DNA from: Deltaproteobacteria bacterium HGW-Deltaproteobacteria-19
GTDB taxonomy: Bacteria > Desulfobacterota > Syntrophia > Syntrophales > PHBD01
DNA: 64,000 bases
Assembly: GCA_002841865.1 (NCBI GenBank)
Contig: PHBD01000002.1
Location: forward strand, 62,001 to 126,000
Direction of reading: 5' to 3'
Shown here: piece after piece, positions 7,880-17,349 of the stretch
Position numbering within the stretch: position 1 is the first letter of the stretch
How the letters are laid out: every line of letters starts with the position of its first letter
The notes under the pieces: model-generated
What the model was told of the DNA's origin: nothing
The model's database searches: none
The model's input: only the letters and a program-made list of their open reading frames with translations
Program-made: the position numbers and the translations under genes

Positions 7880-9874
7880 TTACAGGTTTCTTCCCGCATG
7901 GAACCCTTCATGTATCGCCTCAAAGGCCTTCCGGGGAGACTTGGCGTCCCCGATGATCAACACATCCCCGCCCAATCCCTTCCAGGCACCGTCCGGGCGG
8001 ACCGGGCGTGTTCCGCAGGCGAGAACGACTGTCCGGCAGCGGATCAGTTCCGTCGATCCGTTTCGGGACACGACCAGTCCCTCCGGGGTCATCCTCTCGG
8101 CTCTGGTCCCCGTTCTGATCTCGACCCCATAGCGTTTCAGCATCCGCAGCGCGACCCAGCGCGTGGAGATCCCCATGTCGGCGGCGATCCGCGGCAGCAT
8201 CTCGACAATCGTCACTTTTCCCGACGTCTTCGTGGCCAGGTCCCGCAACGTGTCCGTGTCTTCCGCTCCCGAGAGGAAGAGAAACCGCAGGGTCTGCGCA
8301 TCGATCGTTCCCGCTTTCGCCATGTGAAGGGCCGTCTCCACGCCGACGGCCCCGCCCCCAATGATCACGATCTCTTCCCCCAGGGGAGGCACGTTCTGCA
8401 GTGCATCCCAGGCCTGAACGACATGGCCGTGTTCCATGCCCTCGATGTCGGGCCGGACGGGAGATCCGCCGGTGGCGACAACGACGGCGTCGGGCCGGTT
8501 CTCCCGGATCAGACGTCTGCCCACCGTTTTGCCCGTCCTGATCCTGACTCCCGAGCTTACGGCCTGCCTTCTGAATGCCTCCACGAGGAGCTTGAAATCT
8601 CCCTTGCCCTCCGGCGAACCGGCCACGCGGAACTGGCCGCCGAGGCCATCCGACTTTTCATAGAGGGTCACCTCGTGTCCCACGTCCGCAGCCGTCTTTG
8701 CCGCGGAAAGTCCCGCCGGCCCGCCGCCGATGACCAGGACTTTTTTCGCGCGGCCGGACGGGCCGGGCGGGTTCTCCAGCTCGTGTCCACAGCGTGGGTT
8801 CACCGTGCACTCGATCGGCTGGAGGGCAAAGATGTGGTCGAAACATCCCTGGTTGCAGGCAATGCAGGGCGTGATCTCTTCCGGTCTTCCCTCCTGCGCC
8901 TTCACCGGCAGTTCGGGATCGGCCAGGAGCTCGCGGGCAAAACCGACCATGTCGGTCCGTCCCTGGGCGATGAGCGCCTCGGCGATGAAGGGGTTGTGGA
9001 TCCGGTTGCAGGCGATGACCGGCCTGGAGGTGGCACATTTCACCCCCTGGGCGAGATAGGCAAACGCGCCCTTGGGAACTTCCGTGGTCAGCTGCGGCAC
9101 CCGGCTCTCGTGCCAGCCGCCGGTGATATTGAAGGCGTCGATCCCGTGTTTCTCCAGCTCCCGGGCAAAGAGACAGACCTCCCTGTTCGTGTTTCCCCCG
9201 GGGATGAAATCACTCCCGGAAAGGCGGACCAGGAGCGGAAAATCAGGCCCCACCGCTGTGCGAACGGCATCCACCACCTCCAGGCAGAAGCGCATCCTGT
9301 TCGCGAAGCTGCCACCGTATTCATCCGTTCGCCGGTTGGTCAGGGGAGATAGAAACTGATTGAAGAGGTAACCCGAGCAGCTGATGATCTCCACGGCATC
9401 GAAGCCTGCCTCCCGGGCCCTGAGGGCCGCTCGGGCATAATTCTCCCGGGTTTCCCGGATGTCTTCCCTGCTCATGGGCCGGGGCTCTTCCTTGGAAAAT
9501 CCGGATACGACGGCCGACGGCGCCATGGCCTGGCACCCGATCAGGATCGAATGCGCACTCCCGCCTGCATGGTACAGCTGTGCGGAGACCCGGGCACCAT
9601 CCGCATGGAGCGCATCGGTGAACCGCCTGAGTCCCGGGACGAACCGGTCTTCCGTCAGGTTGATCATGCTCGGCGATCCGCCGTACCGGTCGATGACACA
9701 CCCCCCCACGACGATGAGCGCCGCACCTCCCTGCGCCCGCGCCCGGTAAAAGGCGGTCAGCCTCTCCGTCACCTCGCCGTCGGGCGTGTAATTGAGGTGC
9801 ATGGCCGTCATGACGATCCGGTTTTTCAACCGGAGCGTTCCGATACCGATCCCGGAAAAGAGATGGCTGAACAT
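7880..9874 (-). CDS. 2,4-dienoyl-CoA reductase-type flavoprotein (FMN/FAD/[4Fe-4S])
   Basis: 664 aa from ATG 9874 with GAGGGTGA upstream. An Old Yellow Enzyme barrel (1-~330) carries the FadH-type active-site Tyr in SCSGYLFNQF and His in GGWHESRVPQL. A four-cysteine [4Fe-4S] motif, CxxCxxxCx11C (CIACNQGCF...TVNP), follows at about 340, then a C-terminal FAD/NAD(P)-binding module with GGGPAGL and GGGAVGVE. The length matches E. coli FadH. The enzyme would reduce 2,4-dienoyl-CoA or another conjugated enone with NAD(P)H. It sits between the two synthetases of operon I; a paralogue is at 32823-34835. Together with the dienoyl-CoA isomerase at 29550, this implies unsaturated or cyclic substrates. 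Confidence 0.92.
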   Translation of the reverse strand: MFSHLFSGIGIGTLRLKNRIVMTAMHLNYTPDGEVTERLTAFYRARAQGGAALIVVGGCVIDRYGGSPSMINLTEDRFVPGLRRFTDALHADGARVSAQLYHAGGSAHSILIGCQAMAPSAVVSGFSKEEPRPMSREDIRETRENYARAALRAREAGFDAVEIISCSGYLFNQFLSPLTNRRTDEYGGSFANRMRFCLEVVDAVRTAVGPDFPLLVRLSGSDFIPGGNTNREVCLFARELEKHGIDAFNITGGWHESRVPQLTTEVPKGAFAYLAQGVKCATSRPVIACNRIHNPFIAEALIAQGRTDMVGFARELLADPELPVKAQEGRPEEITPCIACNQGCFDHIFALQPIECTVNPRCGHELENPPGPSGRAKKVLVIGGGPAGLSAAKTAADVGHEVTLYEKSDGLGGQFRVAGSPEGKGDFKLLVEAFRRQAVSSGVRIRTGKTVGRRLIRENRPDAVVVATGGSPVRPDIEGMEHGHVVQAWDALQNVPPLGEEIVIIGGGAVGVETALHMAKAGTIDAQTLRFLFLSGAEDTDTLRDLATKTSGKVTIVEMLPRIAADMGISTRWVALRMLKRYGVEIRTGTRAERMTPEGLVVSRNGSTELIRCRTVVLACGTRPVRPDGAWKGLGGDVLIIGDAKSPRKAFEAIHEGFHAGRNL

Positions 9875-9914
9875 GGGTCACCCTCGCAAAGGCCGCATCA
9901 TGGCGGGTTGGCCG

Positions 9915-11522
9915 CTACTTGCCTTTCGCGTCCTTGAAGACGTCCTGATACATCTTCCTCAGCTCCCTCTTGAGGATCTTTCCGGTGGGGCTCACGGGAA
10001 GCTCGTGACCCTTGATCAGGATGAATTTCTTGGGAATTTTGTAGCCGGCCAGACGGCTCCTGGCATATTCCAGCAACACGGCTTCCGTTAACCCTTCGGC
10101 TTTGGGAACAATCACCGCAGTTACGCCTTCCACCCAGTATGGGTGCGGAACCCCGAAAACGGCGCTCACCAGAACATCTGCGTGCTGATTGAGCACGTCT
10201 TCCACGTCCAGGCAGGACACATTCTCGCCCCCCGTCTTGATCATGTCCTTCAGGCGATCTACGAAATAGTAGTTCCCGTCCTCGCCCATGCGGCCCACGT
10301 CACCCGTATGCAGCCAGCCGTTCCGAAGCGTCTCCGCCGTGTTCTTCGCATCCTTGTAGTATTCGGTCATGACCGACGGGCTCCGGAGCACGATCTCTCC
10401 CACCTCCCCCGGTGCGACATCCTGGTCGTACAGGTCGACGATGCGGATTTCCGCATCCAGCAGGGGGCGGCCGATGATGTTCCCCGCCTCGGGAAGTTTC
10501 CCGTCCAGGAACCAGGCGATGGTCCCGGTGATGTTGATTTCCGTCTGGCTCCAGTGAACCGAGAAGATCGCACCGGGGCAGAGATCCATCCATTTCCGCA
10601 GCACGTCCAGGGGCATGGCCCCGCCGAACCAGACGCATTTCTTCAGGGAGCTCAAATCGTAGGTCTCGAGGGGAAGCCCCAGGAGGCCGGCAAACAGCGT
10701 AGGCGGCCAGATCAGACTCGTGATTTTTTCTTTCTGAATGATCTCCAGGCATTCAACAGGATCGATCCCGTACGTATAGACGACGCCTGCACCGATTTTC
10801 GCAAAGGCGACGGAGATGGAGGAGGCCCCGACATGAAACAGGGGGATGTTCATCATGATCTTGTCGTGCGCCTCGATCCAGGGCCCCGCAGAGGTCAGAA
10901 AGCTGGCCGCCTGCGAAAAGTAGCTGCCGTTGGAAAGCAGGGCGCCCTTGGGCGCCGCCGTCGTACCGCTCGTGTAAATGATCGAGGCCACGTCTTTCCC
11001 GTCGATGAGGACATCCGGCTCCGTGTCCGGATATTGCTCCGAGAAAAGCGTGTCCACGTCGATCCACCCCTCCGGCAGCGCGATGCCCGCCAGGTTGATC
11101 AGTCCGTATTTTTCCACCGTCGAGAGTTCATTGACAATCGGCCGCACCGCATCGAGCAGCCCGCTCTCCACAAAGAACGCCTTGGCGTCACAGTGGTTGA
11201 CCTGGTAGACGATCTCCGGGCCGCGCAGCAGGAAATTCACCGGCGCGTACCAGATCCCCGATTTGAAACAGGCCCACATGAGGATGGCCATCTGGTGGCA
11301 GTTCTGGGACAGGATGGCCAGGCAGTCGCCCTTCTTCAGGCCCATGTCCTGCAGGCCGTGACAGACGCGATTGGCCGCCGCATCCATCCGGGCATATGTA
11401 AAATCCCGGTCGCGAAACTTGAAGGCGAGTCTCTCCGGCGACCTTTTTGCCGTCCGCTTCAGGAAATCACCCACGGCCTGCCGGCGCAAACGATTCTGAC
11501 TGAGCTTGTCGTCCTCTTTCAT
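9915..11522 (-). CDS. Acyl-CoA synthetase (AMP-forming)
   Basis: 535 aa from ATG 11522, preceded by AAGGAGGAG. ANL motifs: P-loop IIYTSGTTAAPKG at 181-193, VHWSQTEIN (A5-like motif), LHTGDVGRMGEDGNYYFVDR hinge and PTGKILKRE with the catalytic Lys near the C-terminus. Resembles the crotonobetaine/fatty-acid CoA ligase group. 40 bp upstream of the dienoyl-CoA reductase gene in operon I. The two operon I synthetases are divergent in sequence, so they probably activate different acids. Substrate unknown. Confidence 0.9.
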   Translation of the reverse strand: MKEDDKLSQNRLRRQAVGDFLKRTAKRSPERLAFKFRDRDFTYARMDAAANRVCHGLQDMGLKKGDCLAILSQNCHQMAILMWACFKSGIWYAPVNFLLRGPEIVYQVNHCDAKAFFVESGLLDAVRPIVNELSTVEKYGLINLAGIALPEGWIDVDTLFSEQYPDTEPDVLIDGKDVASIIYTSGTTAAPKGALLSNGSYFSQAASFLTSAGPWIEAHDKIMMNIPLFHVGASSISVAFAKIGAGVVYTYGIDPVECLEIIQKEKITSLIWPPTLFAGLLGLPLETYDLSSLKKCVWFGGAMPLDVLRKWMDLCPGAIFSVHWSQTEINITGTIAWFLDGKLPEAGNIIGRPLLDAEIRIVDLYDQDVAPGEVGEIVLRSPSVMTEYYKDAKNTAETLRNGWLHTGDVGRMGEDGNYYFVDRLKDMIKTGGENVSCLDVEDVLNQHADVLVSAVFGVPHPYWVEGVTAVIVPKAEGLTEAVLLEYARSRLAGYKIPKKFILIKGHELPVSPTGKILKRELRKMYQDVFKDAKGK

Positions 11523-11753
11523 CTGGCTCCTCCTTGAGCAGATCCGTCATTGTGACCGACTGCGGCCATCCGGGTGGAAATACCGGAGGGCCGCCCAACC
11601 TGCAAAATCGGAATGACGTGGACCCTTCCTCAAAGCGAACAACGAACGGGAGGACAGGAAGGAATCAGGAATGCGTGCGGCGCACGTGAGATCGACGCAA
11701 GGGTCCGGACTGTTATTCCATGGGGCCTGGTTCGTTTCACTGGAGATGGCACT

Positions 11754-12914
11754 CTAATACCCTTCCAGCCTGGCGAGGATTTCGCACATCACCTCGTCCG
11801 CACCTCCGCCGATGGAGAGAATCCGGCCGTCCCGATAATACCGGGAGATGGGGGTTTCGTTCATGAAGCCCATTCCGCCGAACATCTGCAGGCATCCGTC
11901 GGCAACACGCCGGAACAGCTGGCCGCCCACCAGTTTCCCCATGGAGACCTCCCTGGTGACATCGAGACCGGCCATTTTCATCCGGACGATGTGGTAGGTC
12001 AGATGCTTCAGACATTCCGCCTCCGTAACCCAGCCCACCAGCCTGTGCCGGAGGACCTGCCTGCTCAGGAGCGGCTTTCCGAAAACGATTCGCTGCCGGA
12101 TGTAATCGACGGTCATGTCGATCATGTCCTGGACGCAGACATACGTGCCGGGGAGAGTGGCAAACCGCTCATGCTGGAATTGCTTCATCTGGTAGATGAA
12201 TCCCTCCCCTTCCTCGCCGATGCGGTTTTCCACCGGAATCCGGACGTCATCGAAAAACAGCTCCGCCGTATCGCTGCTCCTCAGGCCGAGCTTGTCGAGC
12301 TTCTTGCTGATGACAAAACCCGGCAGATCCGTCGGAACCACGAAAAGGCTGAAGGAGTGATAGCCCGATTCATCCGAGGTCTTCGCCAGCAGTGTCAGGA
12401 AGTCGGCCTGGGTGCCGTTGGTGATGTAGGTTTTCGACCCGTTGAGCACATAATGGTCTCCTTTTCTGACCGCTTTGCTCGCGATGGCGAAGACGTCCGA
12501 CCCCGCTCCGGGCTCCGTCACTGCAAGGGCCGTCACGACATCCCCCGCAATGGCCGGCTTCAGGTACTTCTCCTTTAGCCAGGGACTCCCGAACATGTCG
12601 ATGGACGGGGTGGCCAGATGGGTCTGAACCACAATGGCGGTTGACACCCCCAGCCCGTGGATATGCCCGAGTTCCTCCAGAAACACGGTGTCAAACCAGT
12701 AGTCGAGTCCCTGGCCCCCATACTGCGAATCGTAGCGGATCCCCAGGAAGCCAAGGTCCCCCATTTTCTTCAGCAGGGGGTGCAGTGGAACACTCGATTC
12801 CTCCCATTCGTCCATGAACGGGTTGATCTCCCGATCGACGAATCGCCGAACGGATTCCCGAAAAGCGTCATGCGTCTCGTTAAAATACATGCCTGCCTTC
12901 CCGGTCATGGCCAT
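11754..12914 (-). CDS. Acyl-CoA dehydrogenase
   Basis: 386 aa from ATG 12914; an ATG two codons downstream is also possible. Contains LAVTEPGAGSDVF (about 130-142), YVLNGSKTYITNG and CLQMFGGMGFMNETP. The medium-chain-type catalytic Glu position is Gly (LSIGGGADEV), whereas helix G has FQHERFA, suggesting the isovaleryl-CoA-type catalytic Glu. Oxidises an acyl-CoA to 2-enoyl-CoA with electrons passed to Etf. It follows the DUF35/thiolase block of operon I. A ~230-bp gap with no evident signal separates it from the next synthetase gene. Confidence 0.92.
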   Translation of the reverse strand: MAMTGKAGMYFNETHDAFRESVRRFVDREINPFMDEWEESSVPLHPLLKKMGDLGFLGIRYDSQYGGQGLDYWFDTVFLEELGHIHGLGVSTAIVVQTHLATPSIDMFGSPWLKEKYLKPAIAGDVVTALAVTEPGAGSDVFAIASKAVRKGDHYVLNGSKTYITNGTQADFLTLLAKTSDESGYHSFSLFVVPTDLPGFVISKKLDKLGLRSSDTAELFFDDVRIPVENRIGEEGEGFIYQMKQFQHERFATLPGTYVCVQDMIDMTVDYIRQRIVFGKPLLSRQVLRHRLVGWVTEAECLKHLTYHIVRMKMAGLDVTREVSMGKLVGGQLFRRVADGCLQMFGGMGFMNETPISRYYRDGRILSIGGGADEVMCEILARLEGY

Positions 12915-12990
12915 GATGATCCGTCTCCCTTCTCCTGCCGGACCGGATGACGGGCGGAATGGAAGCTCCGCTGTCCCGGTCCGCCACGGT

Positions 12991-13458
12991 CTATGATTTC
13001 AGCGGTTCGAAACAGGAAATGTCGTGGATATCGGCATGCTTCTCCTTGCTCCATGCTGCCTTTACCCGCGCACCCGCTTTGAGCTTCTCTCTCGCATTCT
13101 GCATGTCCGACCAGTCGACTCCCCCGAGGAAGTGAATGAATTCGCAGTCCGTCCCATCCAGTCGGATCAGTCCCAGGGCATATGGGGGCTGCCTCACCTG
13201 CCCGAAATGGCTCTTCCTGACCAGGGTCCATGATTTCAAGGTTCCTTCCTGCGAAACATCCATCCAATCGTCCAGATCGCTGTAGCAATCCGGACAGAAC
13301 GTCTTGGCCGGAACGAAGACCTTCCCGCAGGTCCCGCATCGGGTGCCGTAGATTTTCTCCTCTTTCAGACCGTCGAAGAACCGCGTCCAGGTTTGACCCA
13401 GGGCCCAGCGATACGGGAGAACGACGGTATTGACGATGGTTCCGTATTCCTTTGTCAT
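12991..13458 (-). CDS. DUF35 zinc-ribbon/OB-fold protein (thiolase partner)
   Basis: 155 aa from ATG 13458, with AAAGGAGG nine bases upstream. N-terminal helix, a zinc ribbon with Cys41/44/55/58 (CGTC...CPDC), then an OB fold (about 65-150) including GTLKSWTLV and PYALGLIRLDG. DUF35 proteins act as partners or acyl-CoA-channelling subunits for thiolase-superfamily enzymes: BbsA with BbsB, archaeal thiolase/HMG-CoA synthase complexes, and the ChsH2 DUF35 domain with the aldolase Ltp2. Here it stands next to another DUF35 gene and two thiolase-fold genes, so it probably binds one of them. No enzymatic activity is expected alone. Confidence 0.9.
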   Translation of the reverse strand: MTKEYGTIVNTVVLPYRWALGQTWTRFFDGLKEEKIYGTRCGTCGKVFVPAKTFCPDCYSDLDDWMDVSQEGTLKSWTLVRKSHFGQVRQPPYALGLIRLDGTDCEFIHFLGGVDWSDMQNAREKLKAGARVKAAWSKEKHADIHDISCFEPLKS

Positions 13459-13518
13459 GGTGTGCAGCCTCCTTTGCCGGTCCGCTTCGTTATGCCGAGG
13501 GACGGAATATCCGCCATC

Positions 13519-14001
13519 CTATTCCGGGATGAGCTCGAAGTAATCGATATCGAAAATGTTTCCTTTTTTCTCCTTGTTCCAGACCACCCGGACCCGTCCC
13601 CCGGATTTCACCAGTTCCCTGACCTTTTCAAAATCCGACAGGTCAAACCCGGCGATGCGATGCTGAAGCCCCACGTCCGTCCCGTCCAGGTGCACCTGGA
13701 CGGCAATGAACGGCGGTTTCAGGGTCTGGCCGTAAAACATCAGATTGGAGTAGCACCAGGTCTCGATCGTGCCTTCCTGCCCGATCTCCACCCATTCCTC
13801 GTTGTCTTCGAAGCACCGCGGACAGAACGATCGGGGAGGAATAAAGACCCTGCTGCATTTGCCGCACTTCGTTCCCATGATCCTCTCTTCCTTCAGGTTC
13901 TCGAAAAAGCGGTGCCAGTTGCGTCCCATGGCCATCTCATAGGGAACGGTCACCTGGGCTTTCATTTCTCTGGGCTTTTCCTTTGGTTTTTCATCCGCCA
14001 T
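13519..14001 (-). CDS. DUF35 zinc-ribbon/OB-fold protein (thiolase partner)
   Basis: 160 aa; ATG 14001 is placed by AAGGAGGT eight bases upstream. A charged N-terminal stretch (KPKEKPREM) precedes the DUF35 helix, then Cys46/49/60/63 (CGKC...CPRC) and the OB fold with GTIETWCYS and FIAVQVHLDGTDVGLQHRI. It lies between another DUF35 gene (60 bp downstream) and a thiolase-fold gene (54 bp upstream). Same length as the DUF35 protein at 41073-41555, its counterpart in the duplicated module. Expected to form a hetero-oligomer with one of the two thiolase-fold proteins. Confidence 0.9.
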   Translation of the reverse strand: MADEKPKEKPREMKAQVTVPYEMAMGRNWHRFFENLKEERIMGTKCGKCSRVFIPPRSFCPRCFEDNEEWVEIGQEGTIETWCYSNLMFYGQTLKPPFIAVQVHLDGTDVGLQHRIAGFDLSDFEKVRELVKSGGRVRVVWNKEKKGNIFDIDYFELIPE

Positions 14002-14055
14002 GGTCAAAACCTCCTTGGGTTGCACTCCTGTCAACGCTACACCTACATGTAATGC

Positions 14056-15222
14056 TTACAGTTTCGCCCCAACAATGGTCACCCCGTTGAACTGATCGAT
14101 GCCCCCCATTGCATGTGACAATGCCAGTTCGGCCCCCTCGATCTGCCTGGCGCCGGCCTTGCCGGTGACCTGAAGGGTCGCCTCCGCCAGCCGGATCAGA
14201 CCCGAGGCCCCGATCGGATTCGTGCACAAGACTCCTCCCGACGGATCGCAGGGCAGTTCGCCCGTCCTGTTGAATTTTCCCTCGAGGACGTAATCGGGGG
14301 CCTTCCCCCGGGGACAGAAACCGAAGCACTCATAAAAAATCATTTCCTGGTACGTGAAGGGGTTGTAGATCTCCGCGACATCCAGTTCCTTCAACGGATC
14401 CCTGATTCCCGCCTGCTCGTAGGCATGTTTGGCCGCCTCGGTGGCGCTCGGCCAGATCGACTTGTTGCTTTCCCCGTAGAAGAACTCCTCTCCCCTGAAT
14501 CCAAGCCCCCTGATCCATGCCGGTTTTCTGCCGATCTTCTTTGCCATTTCCTCCGATGCGAGAATGACCGCGCAGGCCCCGTCCGACGTGGGACACACAT
14601 CCAGCAGGCGGACCGGGTAGGTAATGATGGGGGCGTTCTTCGCCTCATCCATGCCGATCTTGATCTTGATATGGGCATATGGATTGTCCAGGGCGCTGTC
14701 GTGATGCGTGACGGAGATGAACGCCGCCGCTTCATGGGCCTTGTCTTCCGGGATGTTGAATCGATGCATCCACTCCATGGCCTGCATCGTAAAAACGCCG
14801 GGAGCACCCGCGGAAAAGGGCTTCAGAAACCAGGGATCGGCGACCGTGCTCATGGTGGCCTGCCCGTCGCCTTCGAACATCTTTTCCATCCCCACCACCA
14901 GGACGAGATCCGCCATTCCGGAGGCCACCCAGTAAAAGCCGCAGTGCGCAATGGACTGCCCCGTGCTCCCGCAGCTTTCCACCTTCAGCACGGGCTTGCC
15001 CACTTCACAGAGCGCCTCCGCAAAGTAGAGATGGGTATCGGAAATGCCCTCCATCATGGACGGCATCGTCCCCGATACGACCCCTTCAATGTCCTTCGGC
15101 GTGATCCCCGCGTCTTCGAGGGCCATCCTGACCGCTTCCCTGACCAGATCCGGATAGCTGACGTCATTTCTCCGTCCATGTCTCGTCTGGCCCGTTCCGA
15201 TAACCGCCACGGCTCTTCCCAT
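14056..15222 (-). CDS. Thiolase-superfamily protein (SCP2-thiolase/Ltp2-like), Cys present, His motifs altered
   Basis: 388 aa from ATG 15222, chosen because GGAGG lies eight bases upstream; a GTG three codons earlier overlaps that site. The nucleophile position is Cys84 in VESCGSTG. The usual His in the ExHD/E motif is Tyr (EIYNPFTY), and the GHPxG His is Asn (TNPIGASG). True thiolases need Cys plus these histidines. Tyrosines are implicated in the retro-aldolase Ltp2, a thiolase-fold partner of DUF35. The protein may thus be a thiolase variant or C-C lyase. It is adjacent to a second thiolase-fold gene (12 bp) and two DUF35 genes, implying a complex. Family assignment strong; reaction unresolved. 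Confidence 0.85.
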   Translation of the reverse strand: MGRAVAVIGTGQTRHGRRNDVSYPDLVREAVRMALEDAGITPKDIEGVVSGTMPSMMEGISDTHLYFAEALCEVGKPVLKVESCGSTGQSIAHCGFYWVASGMADLVLVVGMEKMFEGDGQATMSTVADPWFLKPFSAGAPGVFTMQAMEWMHRFNIPEDKAHEAAAFISVTHHDSALDNPYAHIKIKIGMDEAKNAPIITYPVRLLDVCPTSDGACAVILASEEMAKKIGRKPAWIRGLGFRGEEFFYGESNKSIWPSATEAAKHAYEQAGIRDPLKELDVAEIYNPFTYQEMIFYECFGFCPRGKAPDYVLEGKFNRTGELPCDPSGGVLCTNPIGASGLIRLAEATLQVTGKAGARQIEGAELALSHAMGGIDQFNGVTIVGAKL

Positions 15223-15234
15223 GTTCGTCACCTC

Positions 15235-16371
15235 CTACCCTTCCAGAATAACGACTGAATGGCATTGTCCGGCAAATCCATGGGTCCCGTGGGCCAATGC
15301 CGTCCTGACCTTCTTGTCCACCTGGTGCTCCCCCGCCCGGCCCCGGATCTGCATGGCCGCCTCGATTACCCGGTACAGCCCCCGCGACACATAGGGATTC
15401 ATGGCCAGCACACCGCCGGAGGGATTGACCGGAAAGGCCCTGTACATCTGCGTTTCACCGCTGTCGATGAGCTTGCCTCCTTCTCCATCCGGACAGAATC
15501 CCAGCTTCTCGCACCAGAGCAGTTCCTGGAAGGCATAGGGCTCGCAGATTTCCGCCAGGTCGATTTCCTTTCTCGGCTGGCGAATTCCCGCCATCCGGTA
15601 AGCCCTCTCCGCCGCGACGGTCAGTTGCCCGTTCAGGAGGTCCCTGTCTCCCAGGTTGAAATGGTCCATGGAGGTCCCGAATCCCTTGATCCAGACAGGC
15701 TTGTCCGTAAACCTTTCCGCCGCATCCCCGGAAGCGAGCAGAACCGACGCCACGCCTTCCGACTTGGGGGCGCACTCCAGGGCCTTCAGCGGATCGCTGA
15801 CCGTTTCCGAATTCAGGACGTCATCGACGGTGACGCGCTTTTTCATGTGGGCATAGGGATTGAAAAGGGCGTTTCCCAGGTTCTTCACGGCGACCTTGGC
15901 GCACTGCTCCTCGGAAACACCGAAACGCTGCATGTACTCCCGCATCTGGAAGGCCGCCGCCGTCGTCTCGTTGATCCCCAGGGGGCGCATGTAAAAGGGG
16001 TCGGCGAAAAAACCGGTCAGCGTGTCGTTGTCGGGATTCTCCGAGCCCTTGATGATGGATGTGACCAGTACGGTGTCAAAATGCCCGGACAGGATCCGCA
16101 TGGCGGCATAGATTAAGGCAAACATCGAATCTTCCGCCCTCGTTCCCTCGATCATGAAGGCACCGGAACCGTCCCAGTCGACGGCATTGGCGCAGGACAG
16201 GCCACTGTGAAAGATATCCGAGGATGCGATCATGACGCATCCGACCTCGTTTCTCTTCAAGCCGGCCTTGTCGAGAACCTCCTTGCTGATCCGGTACGTA
16301 AAATCCATCAGGTTATCCCCGGACTCCACACCGGCACTCTGTGCGAAACGGGTAATGGCCACTTTTCGCAT
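15235..16371 (-). CDS. Thiolase-fold protein lacking the nucleophilic Cys
   Basis: 378 aa from ATG 16371 with AAGGAGGTT upstream. Overall thiolase-like: ARxSVKN-like segment AKVAVKNLGNALFNPYAH, PSGGVLAMNPYV near the C-terminus and ALAHGTHG at the end. The position aligned with Cys84 of the neighbouring protein is Thr77 (IEGTRAED), GHPxG is NPYVS, and the ExHD His is Cys (EICEPYAF). It is probably a non-thiolytic or structural partner of the next gene product. Its length (378 aa) and arrangement match the Cys-less protein at 42800-43936. It overlaps nothing; the following thiolase gene starts 12 bp after its stop. Confidence 0.85.
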   Translation of the reverse strand: MRKVAITRFAQSAGVESGDNLMDFTYRISKEVLDKAGLKRNEVGCVMIASSDIFHSGLSCANAVDWDGSGAFMIEGTRAEDSMFALIYAAMRILSGHFDTVLVTSIIKGSENPDNDTLTGFFADPFYMRPLGINETTAAAFQMREYMQRFGVSEEQCAKVAVKNLGNALFNPYAHMKKRVTVDDVLNSETVSDPLKALECAPKSEGVASVLLASGDAAERFTDKPVWIKGFGTSMDHFNLGDRDLLNGQLTVAAERAYRMAGIRQPRKEIDLAEICEPYAFQELLWCEKLGFCPDGEGGKLIDSGETQMYRAFPVNPSGGVLAMNPYVSRGLYRVIEAAMQIRGRAGEHQVDKKVRTALAHGTHGFAGQCHSVVILEG

Positions 16372-16507
16372 GCTTGAACCTCCTTGGATTTGTTGGAAAC
16401 GATTCAGCGGCTCCCGACGCGGCGTGCCGTGAAGGCCATTCCCGTCAGGGTTGCCGTGCTCCCGGAGACACGTGTGTCGCGTCAGTCCGGAGCGGCCGGA
16501 GCGGCGA

Positions 16508-17278
16508 TCACCCCTTGCCGCGGGACTGGAAGAAAAGCTTCACGGTTGCCTTCAGGGTTTCTTTTTGAGTCATGATGGCCTGGTGAGCCGCCTCCCACTC
16601 GAGGGTCGTCGCCAGAGACATCTCGAGGCTCGCATCGAGCCCCTCCTTGATCAGCGCCATGACTTCCGGGCATTTCCCGGCCAGCCTCCGGGCGAGGACA
16701 TCCACGGCGGCATCCAGCCCGGCCTCCGGCACAGCCTTGTAAATCAGGCCCATGCCGGCAGCCGCCCTGCCGTCAAAAACGTCGCCGAGATAGGCCAGTT
16801 CCCTGGCCTTGGCCAATCCCACGAGGCGCGTCAGGAAATAGTTCCCCGCCGCATCGACGATGATGCCGATGTTGGAGAAGTTTTCGCAGAAGACCGCGTC
16901 TTCGGAGGCAATGACGAAATCGCACGCCAGGGCCAGGTTCGCTCCCCCGCCGATGGCGGCCCCGCGGACTTTCGCGATAACCGGCTGGGGGATTCCCCGC
17001 ATGGATACGATCAGATCCTTGACCTTTCTCATTCCGTCCAGCCAGGCCGGCGCCGGATGTTCATCCCTGAACAGGGTGTAATCGGCCCCCGACGAGAAGT
17101 CGCGGCCCATCCCTTCCATGACGACGACGCGGATTCCCGGGTCGCGGCCGATGTTCCGAAAGGCATCCCCCAGCCCTTCCACGACTTCCAGGGACCAGGC
17201 ATTCTTGACATGGGGCCTGTTGATGGTCACGGTGCAGATCCCGTCCTCCGTCCGCATCAATATTTCATTCTCAGTCAT
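16508..17278 (-). CDS. Crotonase-family protein, isomerase-like active site
   Basis: 256 aa; ATG 17278 is preceded by GGAGAG, whereas a longer version would need a TTG. Crotonase oxyanion motifs FSSGADYTLF and AAIGGGANLALACD are clear. Both hydratase glutamates are missing: GGGANLA has Asn in place of the first, and the second region reads FSNIGIIVDAAG, with an Asp at the position typical of isomerases such as PaaG/Eci types. It therefore probably shifts a double bond or cleaves a ring rather than hydrating. It lies between BKACE and the thiolase-fold pair of operon I and has no equivalent at the matching place in operon II. Confidence 0.85.
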   Translation of the reverse strand: MTENEILMRTEDGICTVTINRPHVKNAWSLEVVEGLGDAFRNIGRDPGIRVVVMEGMGRDFSSGADYTLFRDEHPAPAWLDGMRKVKDLIVSMRGIPQPVIAKVRGAAIGGGANLALACDFVIASEDAVFCENFSNIGIIVDAAGNYFLTRLVGLAKARELAYLGDVFDGRAAAGMGLIYKAVPEAGLDAAVDVLARRLAGKCPEVMALIKEGLDASLEMSLATTLEWEAAHQAIMTQKETLKATVKLFFQSRGKG

Positions 17279-17349
17279 CCCGGCTCTCCATTTCCCCAAA
17301 AGGCCACGTCCCCCCGCATCACCATCTCCGCCGCGGGCAAAAGAACGCT